The translations under genes were made by a program, and so were the position numbers. The notes below the pieces were generated by a model. It worked only from the letters and a program-made list of their open reading frames with translations, did not search any database and was not told the origin of the DNA. From Paenibacillus glycanilyticus (GTDB lineage: Bacteria > Bacillota > Bacilli > Paenibacillales > Paenibacillaceae), in assembly GCF_030161375.1 (NCBI RefSeq), contig NZ_BSSQ01000001.1, positions 558,001 through 622,000 of the forward strand: 64,000 nucleotides of DNA, read 5' to 3'. The number at the start of each line of letters is the position of its first letter. Within the stretch, counting starts at the first letter, position 1. Positions 1 through 8,229 of the stretch are shown one piece after another.

Positions 1-888
1 GCAGCCAAAAACGTCCTGTTCCGCGATCCAAACGGCCGTCACTTCGGCGGCAATACCGGCGGCGACTGGATGCATATCAACTCGGCTTCTTGGGTAGGTC
101 CCAACAAGTTCTATGACGCCGGCGACGAGCGGTTCCATCCGGACAATATCATTTGGGATGCCCGGGAATCCAATATTATCGCGATTACGGACCGCCAGAC
201 CGGCCGGATCGTATGGCAGCTAGGTCCGGATTACTCGAAGCCGGAAGTGAAGCATCTAGGCTGGATTATCGGTCAGCATCATGCCCATATCATCCCGCAA
301 GGCTTGCCGGGCGAAGGCAATCTGCTTGTATTCGATAACGGCGGCTGGGGCGGTTACGGTCTGCCTAACCCCGCTTCTCCTTACGGAATTAAGAACGCGG
401 TTCGGGACCATTCCCGTATTCTCGAGATCAATCCGGTCACGCTTGAGATTGAATGGCAATACACGCCAACGGAAGCCGGATTTATGGCTCCGCTTGATTC
501 TTATCGGTTCTACAGCCCTTATATCAGCTCGGCGCAACGTCTCCCTAACGGCAATACGCTCATTACCGAGGGCGCGGACGGCCGGATTTTCGAAGTAACG
601 AGCGAGCATGAATTAGTGTGGGAATACATCTCTCCCTATAAAAACAAAATCAACGCCAACATGGTTTACCGCGCTTACCGGGTCCCTTACGAGTGGGTGC
701 CTCAACTGGAGAAGCCGTCCGAAGAAGCCATCCTTCCCCTCGACGTTGCGGATTACCGCGTGCCGGGTGCTGCTCCCCGAGGAGTCCACTCCTATGTTGA
801 GGTTGCCGGAACGGAAGCTTACGGCGAAGGCGCGTTTTGCGTAGCGACAACGGTTGAAAAACCAGGTCAATCTCAAGAGGAAAGCTAA
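1..888 (+). CDS. Arylsulfotransferase-family protein (5' end outside window)
   Basis: The gene is open from base 1, so its N-terminus, including any signal peptide, lies outside the window. The visible 295 residues show the repeated beta-propeller blades of the arylsulfate sulfotransferase (ASST) family: phrases such as GNLLVFDNGGWG, HSRILEINPVTLEIEWQY and LPNGNTLITEGADGRIFEV recur with regular spacing. GQHHAHIIPQG holds a histidine cluster of the kind that carries the active-site His in ASST enzymes. These enzymes move sulfate from a phenolic sulfate ester to another phenol. The stop codon lies only 13 bases before the start of an SsuA-type binding lipoprotein, so it probably heads or belongs to the operon with the importer at 902-3542. 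A sulfur-scavenging role is inferred from that context. Confidence 0.75.
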   Translation, partial: AAKNVLFRDPNGRHFGGNTGGDWMHINSASWVGPNKFYDAGDERFHPDNIIWDARESNIIAITDRQTGRIVWQLGPDYSKPEVKHLGWIIGQHHAHIIPQGLPGEGNLLVFDNGGWGGYGLPNPASPYGIKNAVRDHSRILEINPVTLEIEWQYTPTEAGFMAPLDSYRFYSPYISSAQRLPNGNTLITEGADGRIFEVTSEHELVWEYISPYKNKINANMVYRAYRVPYEWVPQLEKPSEEAILPLDVADYRVPGAAPRGVHSYVEVAGTEAYGEGAFCVATTVEKPGQSQEES

Positions 889-901
889 GGGGGGAAAAGC
901 G

Positions 902-1939
902 ATGAAAAAGTTCGGTATTCTTGCAACAATAGCCATTCTCGCCTTCACCCTTGCCGCATGCGGCGGCAAGGACAATAAGCCGGCAGCCGCTAATGCCAAC
1001 ACCGCAAGCAACAAGCAGTCGGAAGCGGCAGCCGATCCGATTAAGATCAAGATCGCCGACACCTCAACCAATCCGGTATTCCGCGTCGCTAAGAACAAAG
1101 GCTTTCTCGAGAAATACGGCATTGATGCCGAGATCATTACGTTTGCTACGCCTGCGGAAGGCATTAACTCGTTGTTCATCAAGCAGGCTGATATCGGTTG
1201 GGGCGCGGACTTTCCGTCGCTGAATGCCGTGAGCAAAGGCGAATTCTCCATTATAGGAGCAACTGGCACGGATACGGAAGCGTCGGCCGCGCAATGGAAG
1301 CTTTTTGTGCGGGATGACATTCAGTCGGCTGCCGACCTGAAGGGCAAGAAACTAAGTACGTTGCGCGGTACCTTCCTCCCCTATTTGTGGGATGTCTATT
1401 TGAAGGATAACGGGATAGCTGCCGCAGACACGAAGGAGATTGGCCAAGGCGGGTTCGACGAAGCTTACGTGGCTCTGAAAAAAGGCGAAATCGACGCCAG
1501 CTGGGTCGTAGGCGCAACGCTTATCGACAAATTCAAAGCCATTGAAGGCGTTCATGAATTGACCGACATGTCCAAAACCTCCGTGCGTATCGGCGGCACC
1601 ATCATCGCCCCAAACTCCTTGATTGAGGATCATCCGCAGGCGATTGCCAATTTCCTGAAGGCCTTGGACGAAACCTCGAAGTTTATCGCGGCTAACCCGG
1701 ACGAAACGGCCGACATTTTGTTCAAAGAAACGAAGCAGCCGAAGGAAGCGACGATCCGGGACTTGGCGACAAACAATTGGAAGATCGGCTTCACCCAGCA
1801 ATCGTTCGACAGCTTGACCAATCAGAAGAACTATATGGTAGGCGCCGGCATTATCCAAAACGACTTCAATCTTGCCGATAAGTTGAGCCTGGACGCCGTG
1901 CAGCAAGCGGTACCGGACCAGTTCACCTACTCGAAATAA
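902..1939 (+). CDS. Sulfonate/sulfate-ester ABC transporter, substrate-binding lipoprotein (SsuA-like)
   Basis: A 345-residue extracellular solute-binding protein of the SsuA/TauA/NMT1 type. The chosen ATG follows a strong GGGGGG ribosome site; an in-frame start 48 bases upstream would overlap the previous gene and bury the signal peptide. The N-terminus is a lipoprotein signal ending in the lipobox LAAC at about residue 19. The mature part begins with a DNKPAAANANTASNK linker, then the typical fold start (IKIADTSTNPVFRVAKNKGF) and the IGWGADFPSLNA segment. It is followed after 14 bases by the ATPase and permease genes. Aliphatic or aryl sulfonates or sulfate esters are the likely ligands given the arylsulfotransferase upstream; nitrate, taurine or thiamine-precursor binding cannot be excluded from sequence alone. 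Confidence 0.85.
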   Translation: MKKFGILATIAILAFTLAACGGKDNKPAAANANTASNKQSEAAADPIKIKIADTSTNPVFRVAKNKGFLEKYGIDAEIITFATPAEGINSLFIKQADIGWGADFPSLNAVSKGEFSIIGATGTDTEASAAQWKLFVRDDIQSAADLKGKKLSTLRGTFLPYLWDVYLKDNGIAAADTKEIGQGGFDEAYVALKKGEIDASWVVGATLIDKFKAIEGVHELTDMSKTSVRIGGTIIAPNSLIEDHPQAIANFLKALDETSKFIAANPDETADILFKETKQPKEATIRDLATNNWKIGFTQQSFDSLTNQKNYMVGAGIIQNDFNLADKLSLDAVQQAVPDQFTYSK

Positions 1940-1953
1940 AGGAGAGATGACAG

Positions 1954-2766
1954 ATGTTAAATACAAGTCCATCTCCAAATACGATTACCATTGAACGGTT
2001 GAATAAAAGCTACTCCGATGTTAAGCCGGGCAGCAGCGGCTCCCTGCACTACATCATCAAAGACATTGATCTTGTTGTGAAAGGCGGAGAGTTCTTCGTC
2101 CTTCTTGGCCCAAGCGGCTGCGGCAAATCAACATTGCTTAACATGATCGCGGGGTTCGTCTCCAAGACCGGGGGCAGCTTGCGCGTCGGGAACGACGAGG
2201 TCGACAAGCCGGGCAAGGAAAGAGCGGTAGTCTTCCAGCAGGCGGACTCTTCCTTGTTCCCATGGTTAACGGTAAGGCAAAATGTTGAATTCGGATTGAA
2301 GATGAAAAAGATGCCAAAGGACCAGCGCCAGGAAATATCGGACCGGTATATCCGGCTCGTCGGATTGTTCGGCCACGAGAGCAAATTCCCGCGCGAATTG
2401 TCCGGCGGCATGAAGCAACGCGTTCAGCTTGCCCGCGTGTTAGCCAATGATCCGGCCATCCTACTGATGGATGAACCGTTTGGCGCTTTGGATGCCATGA
2501 CAAGACGGATCATGCAGAAGGAGCTAAGCCAGATTTGGCGGGAAACCGGCAAGACGGTTATTTTCGTTACCCACGATATCCAGGAAGCTCTGCTGCTTGG
2601 ACAACGCATCGCCGTGATGTCTACTGGACCTAACGCCCGAATCTCCAGCATCTATCAAGTGCCGATTGGTTATCCGCGCGACCCGGCTTCCCCTTCGCTG
2701 AACGAGCTGCAGCGCCATATCCAGTCCCACTTTGACGCCGAGCTGGAAGGAGGCATGTATCCATGA
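1954..2766 (+). CDS. Sulfonate-type ABC transporter ATP-binding protein (SsuB/TauB-like)
   Basis: A 270-residue cytoplasmic ATPase with Walker A GPSGCGKST near residue 53, Q-loop VVFQQADSSLFPW, signature LSGGMKQRVQLARVL, Walker B ILLMDEPFGALD and the switch histidine in IFVTHDIQEAL. The long loop before the first strand (SDVKPGSSGSLHYIIKDIDL) and the FPWLTVRQNVEFGLK segment are typical of the nitrate/sulfonate/taurine subfamily. An AAGGAG site sits nine bases before the ATG. The last four bases overlap the permease start (ATGA), which indicates translational coupling in the operon 902-3542. Confidence 0.92.
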   Translation: MLNTSPSPNTITIERLNKSYSDVKPGSSGSLHYIIKDIDLVVKGGEFFVLLGPSGCGKSTLLNMIAGFVSKTGGSLRVGNDEVDKPGKERAVVFQQADSSLFPWLTVRQNVEFGLKMKKMPKDQRQEISDRYIRLVGLFGHESKFPRELSGGMKQRVQLARVLANDPAILLMDEPFGALDAMTRRIMQKELSQIWRETGKTVIFVTHDIQEALLLGQRIAVMSTGPNARISSIYQVPIGYPRDPASPSLNELQRHIQSHFDAELEGGMYP

Positions 2767-3542
2767 AACTTTTGCACAAGAAATGGGTAACCATTCCCCT
2801 CCTCTGGATCATCACCTTCATCGTCTGGCAGATCGGCGCCTGGATTTATGGCCCCGAGATTATTCCGGGTCCAGCCGCTACCTGGCAAGGGGCGCGGGAG
2901 CTACTTAGCGACGGTTCGCTTATGCGCTACATCGGCATTAGCTTTTACCGGGTATTTGCGGGCTGGGCTTTGGGCAGTCTCCTCGCGATTCCGATTGGGC
3001 TGACCATCGGCAAAGTAACGGCTATCCGCGTGTTTGCGGAGCCGTTCCTGAACTTCGTCCGCTTCATCCCTCCAATTGCGTTCATCACTTTGTTCCTGGT
3101 GTGGTTCGGGATTGGAGAGCAGTCGAAAATCGCCCTAATCATGTACGCAACTTTGTTTATCGTCATCATTAATACGTTGACCGGCGTGCTCGCTATCGAA
3201 GAGGACCGCATACGTTCGGCCCGCAGCATGGGGGCGTCCGAATGGCAGATATTGCTCCATGTTGTTATCCCGGCTACTACCCCTTATATTTTCACCGGCA
3301 TCCGTCTTGCTATGGGAACCTCGTACATGGCGATCATTGGCGCAGAGATGATTGCGGCGAACGAAGGGGTGGGATTCCTCATCTGGAACTCCCGCTTGTA
3401 CTTCCGTACGGATTGGATCTTTGTAGGCTTGATCAGCCTTGGTCTGATGGGCTTTGTCACCGACCGGATCGTCGGCTGGCTCGGCAGCAAGCTGCTGTTC
3501 AGGTACGGCGTTATTAATACGACGGCGTTTCGCCGCCGTTAA
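2763..3542 (+). CDS. Sulfonate-type ABC transporter permease (SsuC/TauC-like)
   Basis: A 259-residue inner-membrane permease of the BPD_transp_1 family with about six membrane segments. The cytoplasmic coupling motif EEDRIRSARSMGASEWQI (EAA-loop type) lies near residues 145-162. Length and layout match SsuC/TauC. A GGAGG site lies nine bases before the ATG, inside the end of the ATPase gene. It closes the importer operon; an inverted repeat follows four bases after the stop. Substrate is inferred from the arylsulfotransferase and SsuA-type partners, not from permease residues. Confidence 0.9.
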   Translation: MKLLHKKWVTIPLLWIITFIVWQIGAWIYGPEIIPGPAATWQGARELLSDGSLMRYIGISFYRVFAGWALGSLLAIPIGLTIGKVTAIRVFAEPFLNFVRFIPPIAFITLFLVWFGIGEQSKIALIMYATLFIVIINTLTGVLAIEEDRIRSARSMGASEWQILLHVVIPATTPYIFTGIRLAMGTSYMAIIGAEMIAANEGVGFLIWNSRLYFRTDWIFVGLISLGLMGFVTDRIVGWLGSKLLFRYGVINTTAFRRR

Positions 3543-3545
3543 TTG

Positions 3546-3604
3546 AATAGAGCTGTCTCCAGATCACCGCTCGTTATGGGCAATCTTGGGGACAGCTCTA
3601 TTTG
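3546..3604 (+). terminator. Inverted repeat after the sulfonate importer operon
   Basis: Arms AATAGAGCTGTCTCC and GGGGACAGCTCTATT pair over 15 bases with one G-U, with a loop of about 28 bases, then TTTGCTCTC. It begins four bases after the permease stop, so it is a plausible intrinsic terminator or 3' stabilising hairpin. The long loop and short T stretch lower certainty. Confidence 0.6.
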
Positions 3605-3659
3605 CTCTCTATCTATGCCTTTGCGCCGCAGCTTGGGAAAATACGGCTTGTCCCCGAGC

Positions 3660-3943
3660 GGGCCCGACAGGTCTGTAGCAGGCAAAATGCCTGCTGCAGG
3701 ACCATTCGGCGCCAGTCAAGCGGACCGACAGGTCTGTAGCAGGCAAAATGCCTGCTACAGGGCCATTCGGCGCCAGATGTGCGGGCCCGCCAGGTCTGTA
3801 GCAGGCAAAAAGCCTGCTGCAGAGCCATTCGGCGCCAGATGTGCCGCCCGTCAGGTCTGTAGCAGGCAATAAGCCTGCTACAGGACCATTCGGCGCCAGT
3901 CAAGCGGACCGACAGGTCTGTAGCAGGCAAAAAGCCTGCTACT
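3660..3943. repeat. Five tandem copies of a 61-bp repeat, each with a 27-nt hairpin
   Basis: Copies start (at GTCTGTAGC) at 3671, 3732, 3794, 3855 and 3916, a period of 61-62 bases. Each has an inverted repeat; in copy 2 it is perfect, CTGTAGCAGGCA-AAA-TGCCTGCTACAG (12-bp arms). The other copies differ mainly in the loop or at one stem position (CTGC for CTAC, a G-U in RNA). Between hairpins lies CCATTCGGCGCCAG and one of two linkers, GTCAAGCGGACCGA (after copies 1 and 4) or GATGTGC-G/C-GCCCG (after copies 2 and 3). The array fills the space between the convergent importer and GH78-like genes, and the stop codon of the latter touches the stem of copy 5. No unique spacers and no cas genes, so it is not CRISPR. 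It resembles REP/BIME-type arrays. Confidence 0.9.
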
Positions 3944-5483
3944 ACACCAAATACTTGCGGATAAAATAAGTCGGCGTGCAGCTCCAAGCGTGGCAGTAGC
4001 TGTTGATCAGGTTGCTGCCGTAAGGCGACTGCTTTTTGTCCTCGGGATTGTACAGCTCCCAGAACGTGTCCGCGCCGTCCCTCATCATTTCGCCCCAATA
4101 GGCCTGCATTTGCTTGACCGCTTTCTCGGAATCGCCAACCGAGAATAAAGCTTCGATCAGATGATGGTACATATACGGCGTAGTCATCCCGATTGCCGGC
4201 CGCTCTTCCAATAACCGGCTCAATAAAGCGGTATTCTCCTCAACCGGCAACACTTCAGCCAGCACGAGCCAAATTTGGGATGCCCAAGAGACTTGCCGGT
4301 CAACTCCGCTTACGAAAAAGCCTGCTTCCTCATCCCACAGATGGGCAACAGCCGCGTCAGCCACCCGCTTAATAAGCTCTTCGATGTCCTTCTCCCGATC
4401 CGGCTGTCCGACCAATCGAGCTAATTCCAGTCCCCGCTTCAGACAATAAATAAATACGCCTTGCGATGGCGCCTGCTTGTTCAGCTCCGGATGCCAGTCG
4501 ATAAAGCTCCACCAGGTCTCGTCATCGCGCACGATTCCCCGCTCATCCAGCCTCTGAGCGCCAATCTCCAGCTGCTTCATCGCAATCGGCCACAGTTCTT
4601 CAAGCGTCTCCCGATCTTTGGAAGCCTCATAATAATCGTACAGGCAAGCTACAAAAAACAGCGCATAATCGTATAGCCGCGTATCGTCCGCGTGCGCATG
4701 CGGCTTCTCGAACACGCATGCGCCAACCGCTCCGTCCTCAAGCCGCATGCCGGCAAACAAATACAGGCATCGCTTTACCAGATCATGTTTGTCAAACGTC
4801 AAATAATTCGCTTGCGCCTGCAGCCGCAGGTCTCCGATCCACAGCCGCCTGTCCCGCTTTGGTCCATCCTCAAAGACGGTCTGCATGCAATCCTGCAGCG
4901 TCTTGATCGCAATCCGGTCCATCTCGGCCAGCTCAGCAGGCAAACTATCAGGCAGCGATGCCACGCCGGAAACATCGCCGGACGTTACTGCGGTGCAACT
5001 AACGTTTTCGAACGATACGTTATATTTTTTCGAAGTATCCAGCACATCCACCTTCACATAACGGAACGTATACCTTCTAGGGAGCTTGATTTCCGCAGGA
5101 AGCACATCCACAAAGATCGTCTCCTCCTGCAGCCAGGAGCTGCTCAGCCACCCGTCATACGATTCAAACGGCTCCGCAATCTCGCATGGCATCTCTCCAA
5201 TCGTCAGCTTAATCTTCAGCGGCGCATCCGGCGGACTGCCTACGGGCTTCACCTTTAAGCTGATATATCCGACGAGATGATCGCCAAAGTCCAGGATCAA
5301 GCTATCTCCTTTTCCTAGCACGCGCTCCTTCCAAGCCTGATCTTCCGCCCGATCTACCCGCCAGCTCTGAAAAGCCGCCTCATCGGCCACGATATCCACA
5401 ACGGCTTCCGGTTCAACTTCGCAAGTCTTTAATTCAGGTATTAAGGCTTCCGCTTTATCGACCATCATTTGATTCATTAGCAC
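3942..5483 (-). CDS. Alpha-L-rhamnosidase-like (GH78-type) glycoside hydrolase
   Basis: About 513 residues. An N-terminal beta-sandwich (residues 1-170, with a DSLILDFGDHLVGYISLKV segment) precedes an (alpha/alpha)6-barrel. The segment EDGPKRDRRLWIGDLRLQA near residues 205-225 corresponds to the DCPxRxExxGWTGD signature of GH78 rhamnosidases, and WSFIDWHPELN matches the later conserved acidic region. At about half the length of typical GH78 enzymes it lacks the usual extra N-terminal domains, and there is no signal peptide, so it should be cytoplasmic. Start: a GGGAGG site lies nine bases before a GTG at 5483; an ATG at 5477 is an alternative. It is convergent with the sulfonate operon and divergent from the sugar importer at 5850, whose substrate it may process. 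Substrate specificity is unproven. Confidence 0.7.
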   Translation of the reverse strand: MLMNQMMVDKAEALIPELKTCEVEPEAVVDIVADEAAFQSWRVDRAEDQAWKERVLGKGDSLILDFGDHLVGYISLKVKPVGSPPDAPLKIKLTIGEMPCEIAEPFESYDGWLSSSWLQEETIFVDVLPAEIKLPRRYTFRYVKVDVLDTSKKYNVSFENVSCTAVTSGDVSGVASLPDSLPAELAEMDRIAIKTLQDCMQTVFEDGPKRDRRLWIGDLRLQAQANYLTFDKHDLVKRCLYLFAGMRLEDGAVGACVFEKPHAHADDTRLYDYALFFVACLYDYYEASKDRETLEELWPIAMKQLEIGAQRLDERGIVRDDETWWSFIDWHPELNKQAPSQGVFIYCLKRGLELARLVGQPDREKDIEELIKRVADAAVAHLWDEEAGFFVSGVDRQVSWASQIWLVLAEVLPVEENTALLSRLLEERPAIGMTTPYMYHHLIEALFSVGDSEKAVKQMQAYWGEMMRDGADTFWELYNPEDKKQSPYGSNLINSYCHAWSCTPTYFIRKYLV

Positions 5484-5733
5484 GAATATTTCCCTCCCGG
5501 TTTCCATTGCCTTGTCTTCTACCTACATCGTATGCGCTCCCCTCGCTTTCAACAATAGCCGGCCTTTTTGGATAGGTATCCGTTTTTTTCAGGATGCCAC
5601 ATCCATGCGCGTCAGCGATTTTTAGGTCCCATGTACGATTAATTTGGGTCATCCCGCGAAACCCCGCGCCGCTGCGCCACCGTCAAAAAAAATCCGACAG
5701 GAGCCAAAAAAAGCGGCGCTTACCAAACCATTA

Positions 5734-5747
5734 TGTAAGCCTTTACA
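5734..5747. promoter_or_regulatory. cre-like 14-bp operator upstream of the sugar importer
   Basis: TGTAAGCCTTTACA matches the catabolite-responsive element consensus TGWAANCGNTNWCA at all fixed positions except one (C for G in the centre). It lies 103 bases before the start of the binding protein at 5850, in the 366-base divergent gap 5484-5849. A LacI-family operator of similar shape is the alternative. Nothing else clear was seen in the gap. Confidence 0.5.
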
Positions 5748-5849
5748 CTTAGGTCCACAGGGCTCCGGAACCCCGCTACAACCACAATCGCAACCACATA
5801 TAAGGCAGATTGAGATGACGCTCGAACATAACAAGGAGGGTATATCTGA

Positions 5850-7241
5850 ATGGCACACACTAGAAAAAAAACAATTCTCGCTCTGACGGGAGCCGTGCTC
5901 CTCACATCAGCTTTGACGGCATGCGGCAGCAACAACAATAACGGCAACGCGGCAAACGCTAACGCAAGCAAATCCCCTGAAGCAAGCCAGACCGCGGCGG
6001 CCGAATCTCCGGCAGCTTCGAATGACGCCTCTTCCGAACGCTATGAGAAGCCGGTTACGCTGAAGCTGATGATCGACAACCAAACTTCGACCGAAGGCAT
6101 TAAAGCGGTAGCCGACGAAATCGAGAAACGCTACAACATCAAGACCGAATTCGACCTCCGCCCGGGCGGAGACGAAGGCGACAACCTGGTGAAGACGAGA
6201 CTGGCAACCGGCGAAATGGATGACCTGAGCTTCTACAACTCCGGTTCCCTGTTCAAGGCGCTGCAGCCGGAGAAGTATTTCCTTGATCTGACCAGCGAAC
6301 CGTTTATGCAAAACGTGATGGATTCCTTCCTGCCAACGGTCAGCGTAGACGGCAAAACGTATGCGGCACCTAGCGGCGCATCGCAAGCAGGCGCTTGGCT
6401 CTATAACAAAAAAGCGTACGCCGAGCTTGGCTTGTCCGTTCCGACTACATGGGATGAGCTGAAAGCGAACAGCGACAAAATTAAAGCCGCTGGCAAAACA
6501 GCCGTCATCGGCTCCTACAAAGACAGCTGGACTTCTCAGCTGATCGTGCTCGCCGACTACGCTAACGTGCAAGGGGACGCTCCAACGTTTGCGGACGATT
6601 TCACCAATAACAAAGCGAAATTCGCCGATACGCCGGCAGCGCTCCGCAGCTTCCAGAAGCTTGCCGAGATGAAGGATTACATGAATAAGGACTACCTGGC
6701 AACGACGTATGACCAAGCGCTTAAGATGCTCGTGGACGGTACGGGCGTGCAGTATCCGATGCTGACATTTGCGCTCTCGAATATTTTCGCGACATACCCG
6801 GATAAGATCGACGACATCGGCGTATTCGCCCAACCTGCCGACAGCGCGGACAAAACCGCTCTGACCGTATGGATGCCAGCCGGTATCGCCATCTACAAAG
6901 ACGGCAAGAACGTGGAAGCCGCGAAAAAATGGATCAACTTCTTCGCTTCGCCGGACGGCATGGCTATTCTGGCAACCAAAGCGAAACCCGAAGGTCCTTA
7001 TGTCATCAAAGGCGCAACGCTGCCGGATGACGCTTATGCTGGCGTAAAAGAAATGATGCCTTACTTCGACAACAGCAAAAACGCGCCGGCGCTCGAGTTC
7101 CTCTCCCCGCTTAAAGGACCAAGCTTGCCGCAGCTGACCGTTGAAGTTGGCGCGGGCATGAAGTCGCCTGAGGACAACGCCAAGGCTTATGACAAAGACG
7201 TGGAGAAACAAGCGAAGCAGCTGGGCATTTCCGGCTGGTAA
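5850..7241 (+). CDS. Sugar ABC transporter (CUT1), substrate-binding lipoprotein
   Basis: A 463-residue family 1 extracellular solute-binding protein. AAGGAGG lies nine bases before the ATG. The lipoprotein signal ends in LTAC near residue 25, followed by an Asn/Ala-rich linker and then TLKLMIDNQTSTEGIKAV, the start of the mature fold. The central GAWLYNKKAYAELGLSVP segment and the hinge-region W(I)NFFASPDGMAIL near residue 360 are typical of MalE/MsmE-type proteins. It is followed by two CUT1 permease genes; no ATPase is present, as usual where a shared MsmX-type ATPase serves several importers. The sugar is unknown; the neighbouring GH78-like enzyme hints at a rhamnose-containing oligosaccharide. 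Confidence 0.88.
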   Translation: MAHTRKKTILALTGAVLLTSALTACGSNNNNGNAANANASKSPEASQTAAAESPAASNDASSERYEKPVTLKLMIDNQTSTEGIKAVADEIEKRYNIKTEFDLRPGGDEGDNLVKTRLATGEMDDLSFYNSGSLFKALQPEKYFLDLTSEPFMQNVMDSFLPTVSVDGKTYAAPSGASQAGAWLYNKKAYAELGLSVPTTWDELKANSDKIKAAGKTAVIGSYKDSWTSQLIVLADYANVQGDAPTFADDFTNNKAKFADTPAALRSFQKLAEMKDYMNKDYLATTYDQALKMLVDGTGVQYPMLTFALSNIFATYPDKIDDIGVFAQPADSADKTALTVWMPAGIAIYKDGKNVEAAKKWINFFASPDGMAILATKAKPEGPYVIKGATLPDDAYAGVKEMMPYFDNSKNAPALEFLSPLKGPSLPQLTVEVGAGMKSPEDNAKAYDKDVEKQAKQLGISGW

Positions 7242-7279
7242 ATAAAAGCATTTATCTGATGTGGAAATCACAGTAGAAG

Positions 7280-7312
7280 AGCCCTGCCCTGCTCCTCAAG
7301 GCAGGTCGGGGC
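7280..7312 (+). other. Intercistronic hairpin between binding protein and permease genes
   Basis: AGCCCTGCCCTGC pairs with GCAGGTCGGGGCT with two mismatches, in the 106-base space between the lipoprotein and first permease. There is no T run, so it is more likely an mRNA-stabilising or partial-attenuation hairpin that keeps the binding protein more abundant than the permeases. Confidence 0.5.
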
Positions 7313-7347
7313 TATTTGCAAAGATAGTTAGATGGGAGAGATTCACC

Positions 7348-8229
7348 ATGCAGAAGGCATCCCTAACAAAGACTTATAAACGAGTGTATACGTACAAGTT
7401 TTTGTTGCCCGCAGGCATTATCTATTTCGTATTGTTCCTCTTGCCGACCATTATGTCCTTCTTCTTCAGCATGACGAGATGGGATTTGGTGGATTGGGAT
7501 TATATCGGCTTCGACAACTACAAAACCTTTTTCTCGGAGTCATCGCTTAATATCGGCTTCCGCAACACCTTGATTTATGCGGTTGTCACTTGCGGCCTCA
7601 AGGTCGTGTTTGGATTATTGCTGGGGGTTGCGCTGACATCCGGTCTTCGGATCAAAGGCTACCTTCGTTCCGTTGTGTTCTTCCCTACTCTGCTCTCGAC
7701 GATTGCCGTCGGCATCGCGTTCAGCAGCATGATGCACCCGACGCAAGGTCTCATTAACAAAAGCCTCTCGCTTGCGGGCATTGTTGGCCCCGACTGGCTT
7801 GGCGATACCAGTATCGCCCTGCTCTCCGTCGCTTTCGTTGACGTATGGAAAGGCGTCGGCATGGCTACCGTTATTTTTATCGCGGGCATTATGTCCATTC
7901 CCGAAGACTATTACGAAGCGCTTCAGATCGACGGCGGCAATGCTTGGGACCGGTTCCGGCACATTACGAATCCGCTCGTTGCTCCGGCTATGAACTCCGT
8001 CATTATTCTCGCCTTTATCGGAGGACTGCGTTCCTTCGACCTTGTGTGGGCGATGACCAAAGGCGGCCCTGGCTTCAGCACGGACCTGATCGCTTCTATT
8101 ATTTATAAACAATATCAAGGCGGCTTCTACGGCCTCTCGACGGCGGGCAACGTTATATTGTTTATCGGCGTATCTCTGCTGGCCTTCCCGCTGCTTAAGC
8201 TGTTGTCGAAACGGGAGGTGGACCTGTAA
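7348..8229 (+). CDS. Sugar ABC transporter permease (MalF-type)
   Basis: A 293-residue CUT1 permease with about six membrane segments. The start ATG at 7348 follows GGGAGAG; an upstream in-frame GTG at 7261 would include the intercistronic hairpin and was rejected. The EAA loop reads YYEALQIDGGNAWDRFRHITNPL near residues 190-212, and the C-terminal GGPGFSTDLI segment is the usual CUT1 signature. The stop shares one base with the next start (TAATG), so it is translationally coupled to the MalG-type partner. The membrane complex would use an ATPase encoded elsewhere. Confidence 0.9.
   Translation: MQKASLTKTYKRVYTYKFLLPAGIIYFVLFLLPTIMSFFFSMTRWDLVDWDYIGFDNYKTFFSESSLNIGFRNTLIYAVVTCGLKVVFGLLLGVALTSGLRIKGYLRSVVFFPTLLSTIAVGIAFSSMMHPTQGLINKSLSLAGIVGPDWLGDTSIALLSVAFVDVWKGVGMATVIFIAGIMSIPEDYYEALQIDGGNAWDRFRHITNPLVAPAMNSVIILAFIGGLRSFDLVWAMTKGGPGFSTDLIASIIYKQYQGGFYGLSTAGNVILFIGVSLLAFPLLKLLSKREVDL

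Noticed and set aside
3543..3872. Open frames of about 85-160 residues across the 61-bp repeats
   Set aside because: They exist only because the repeat lacks stops in those frames; the translated text repeats with the DNA period and there is no ribosome site or conserved motif.
3660..3943. CRISPR array
   Set aside because: The units are contiguous, the linkers are themselves repeated, the hairpin unit is not separated by unique spacers, and no cas gene is in the window.
5907..7271. 454-residue minus-strand frame opposite the sugar-binding lipoprotein
   Set aside because: It is antisense to a complete, well-supported binding-protein gene; composition is Arg/Phe/Val-rich as expected for an antisense shadow and no motif is visible.
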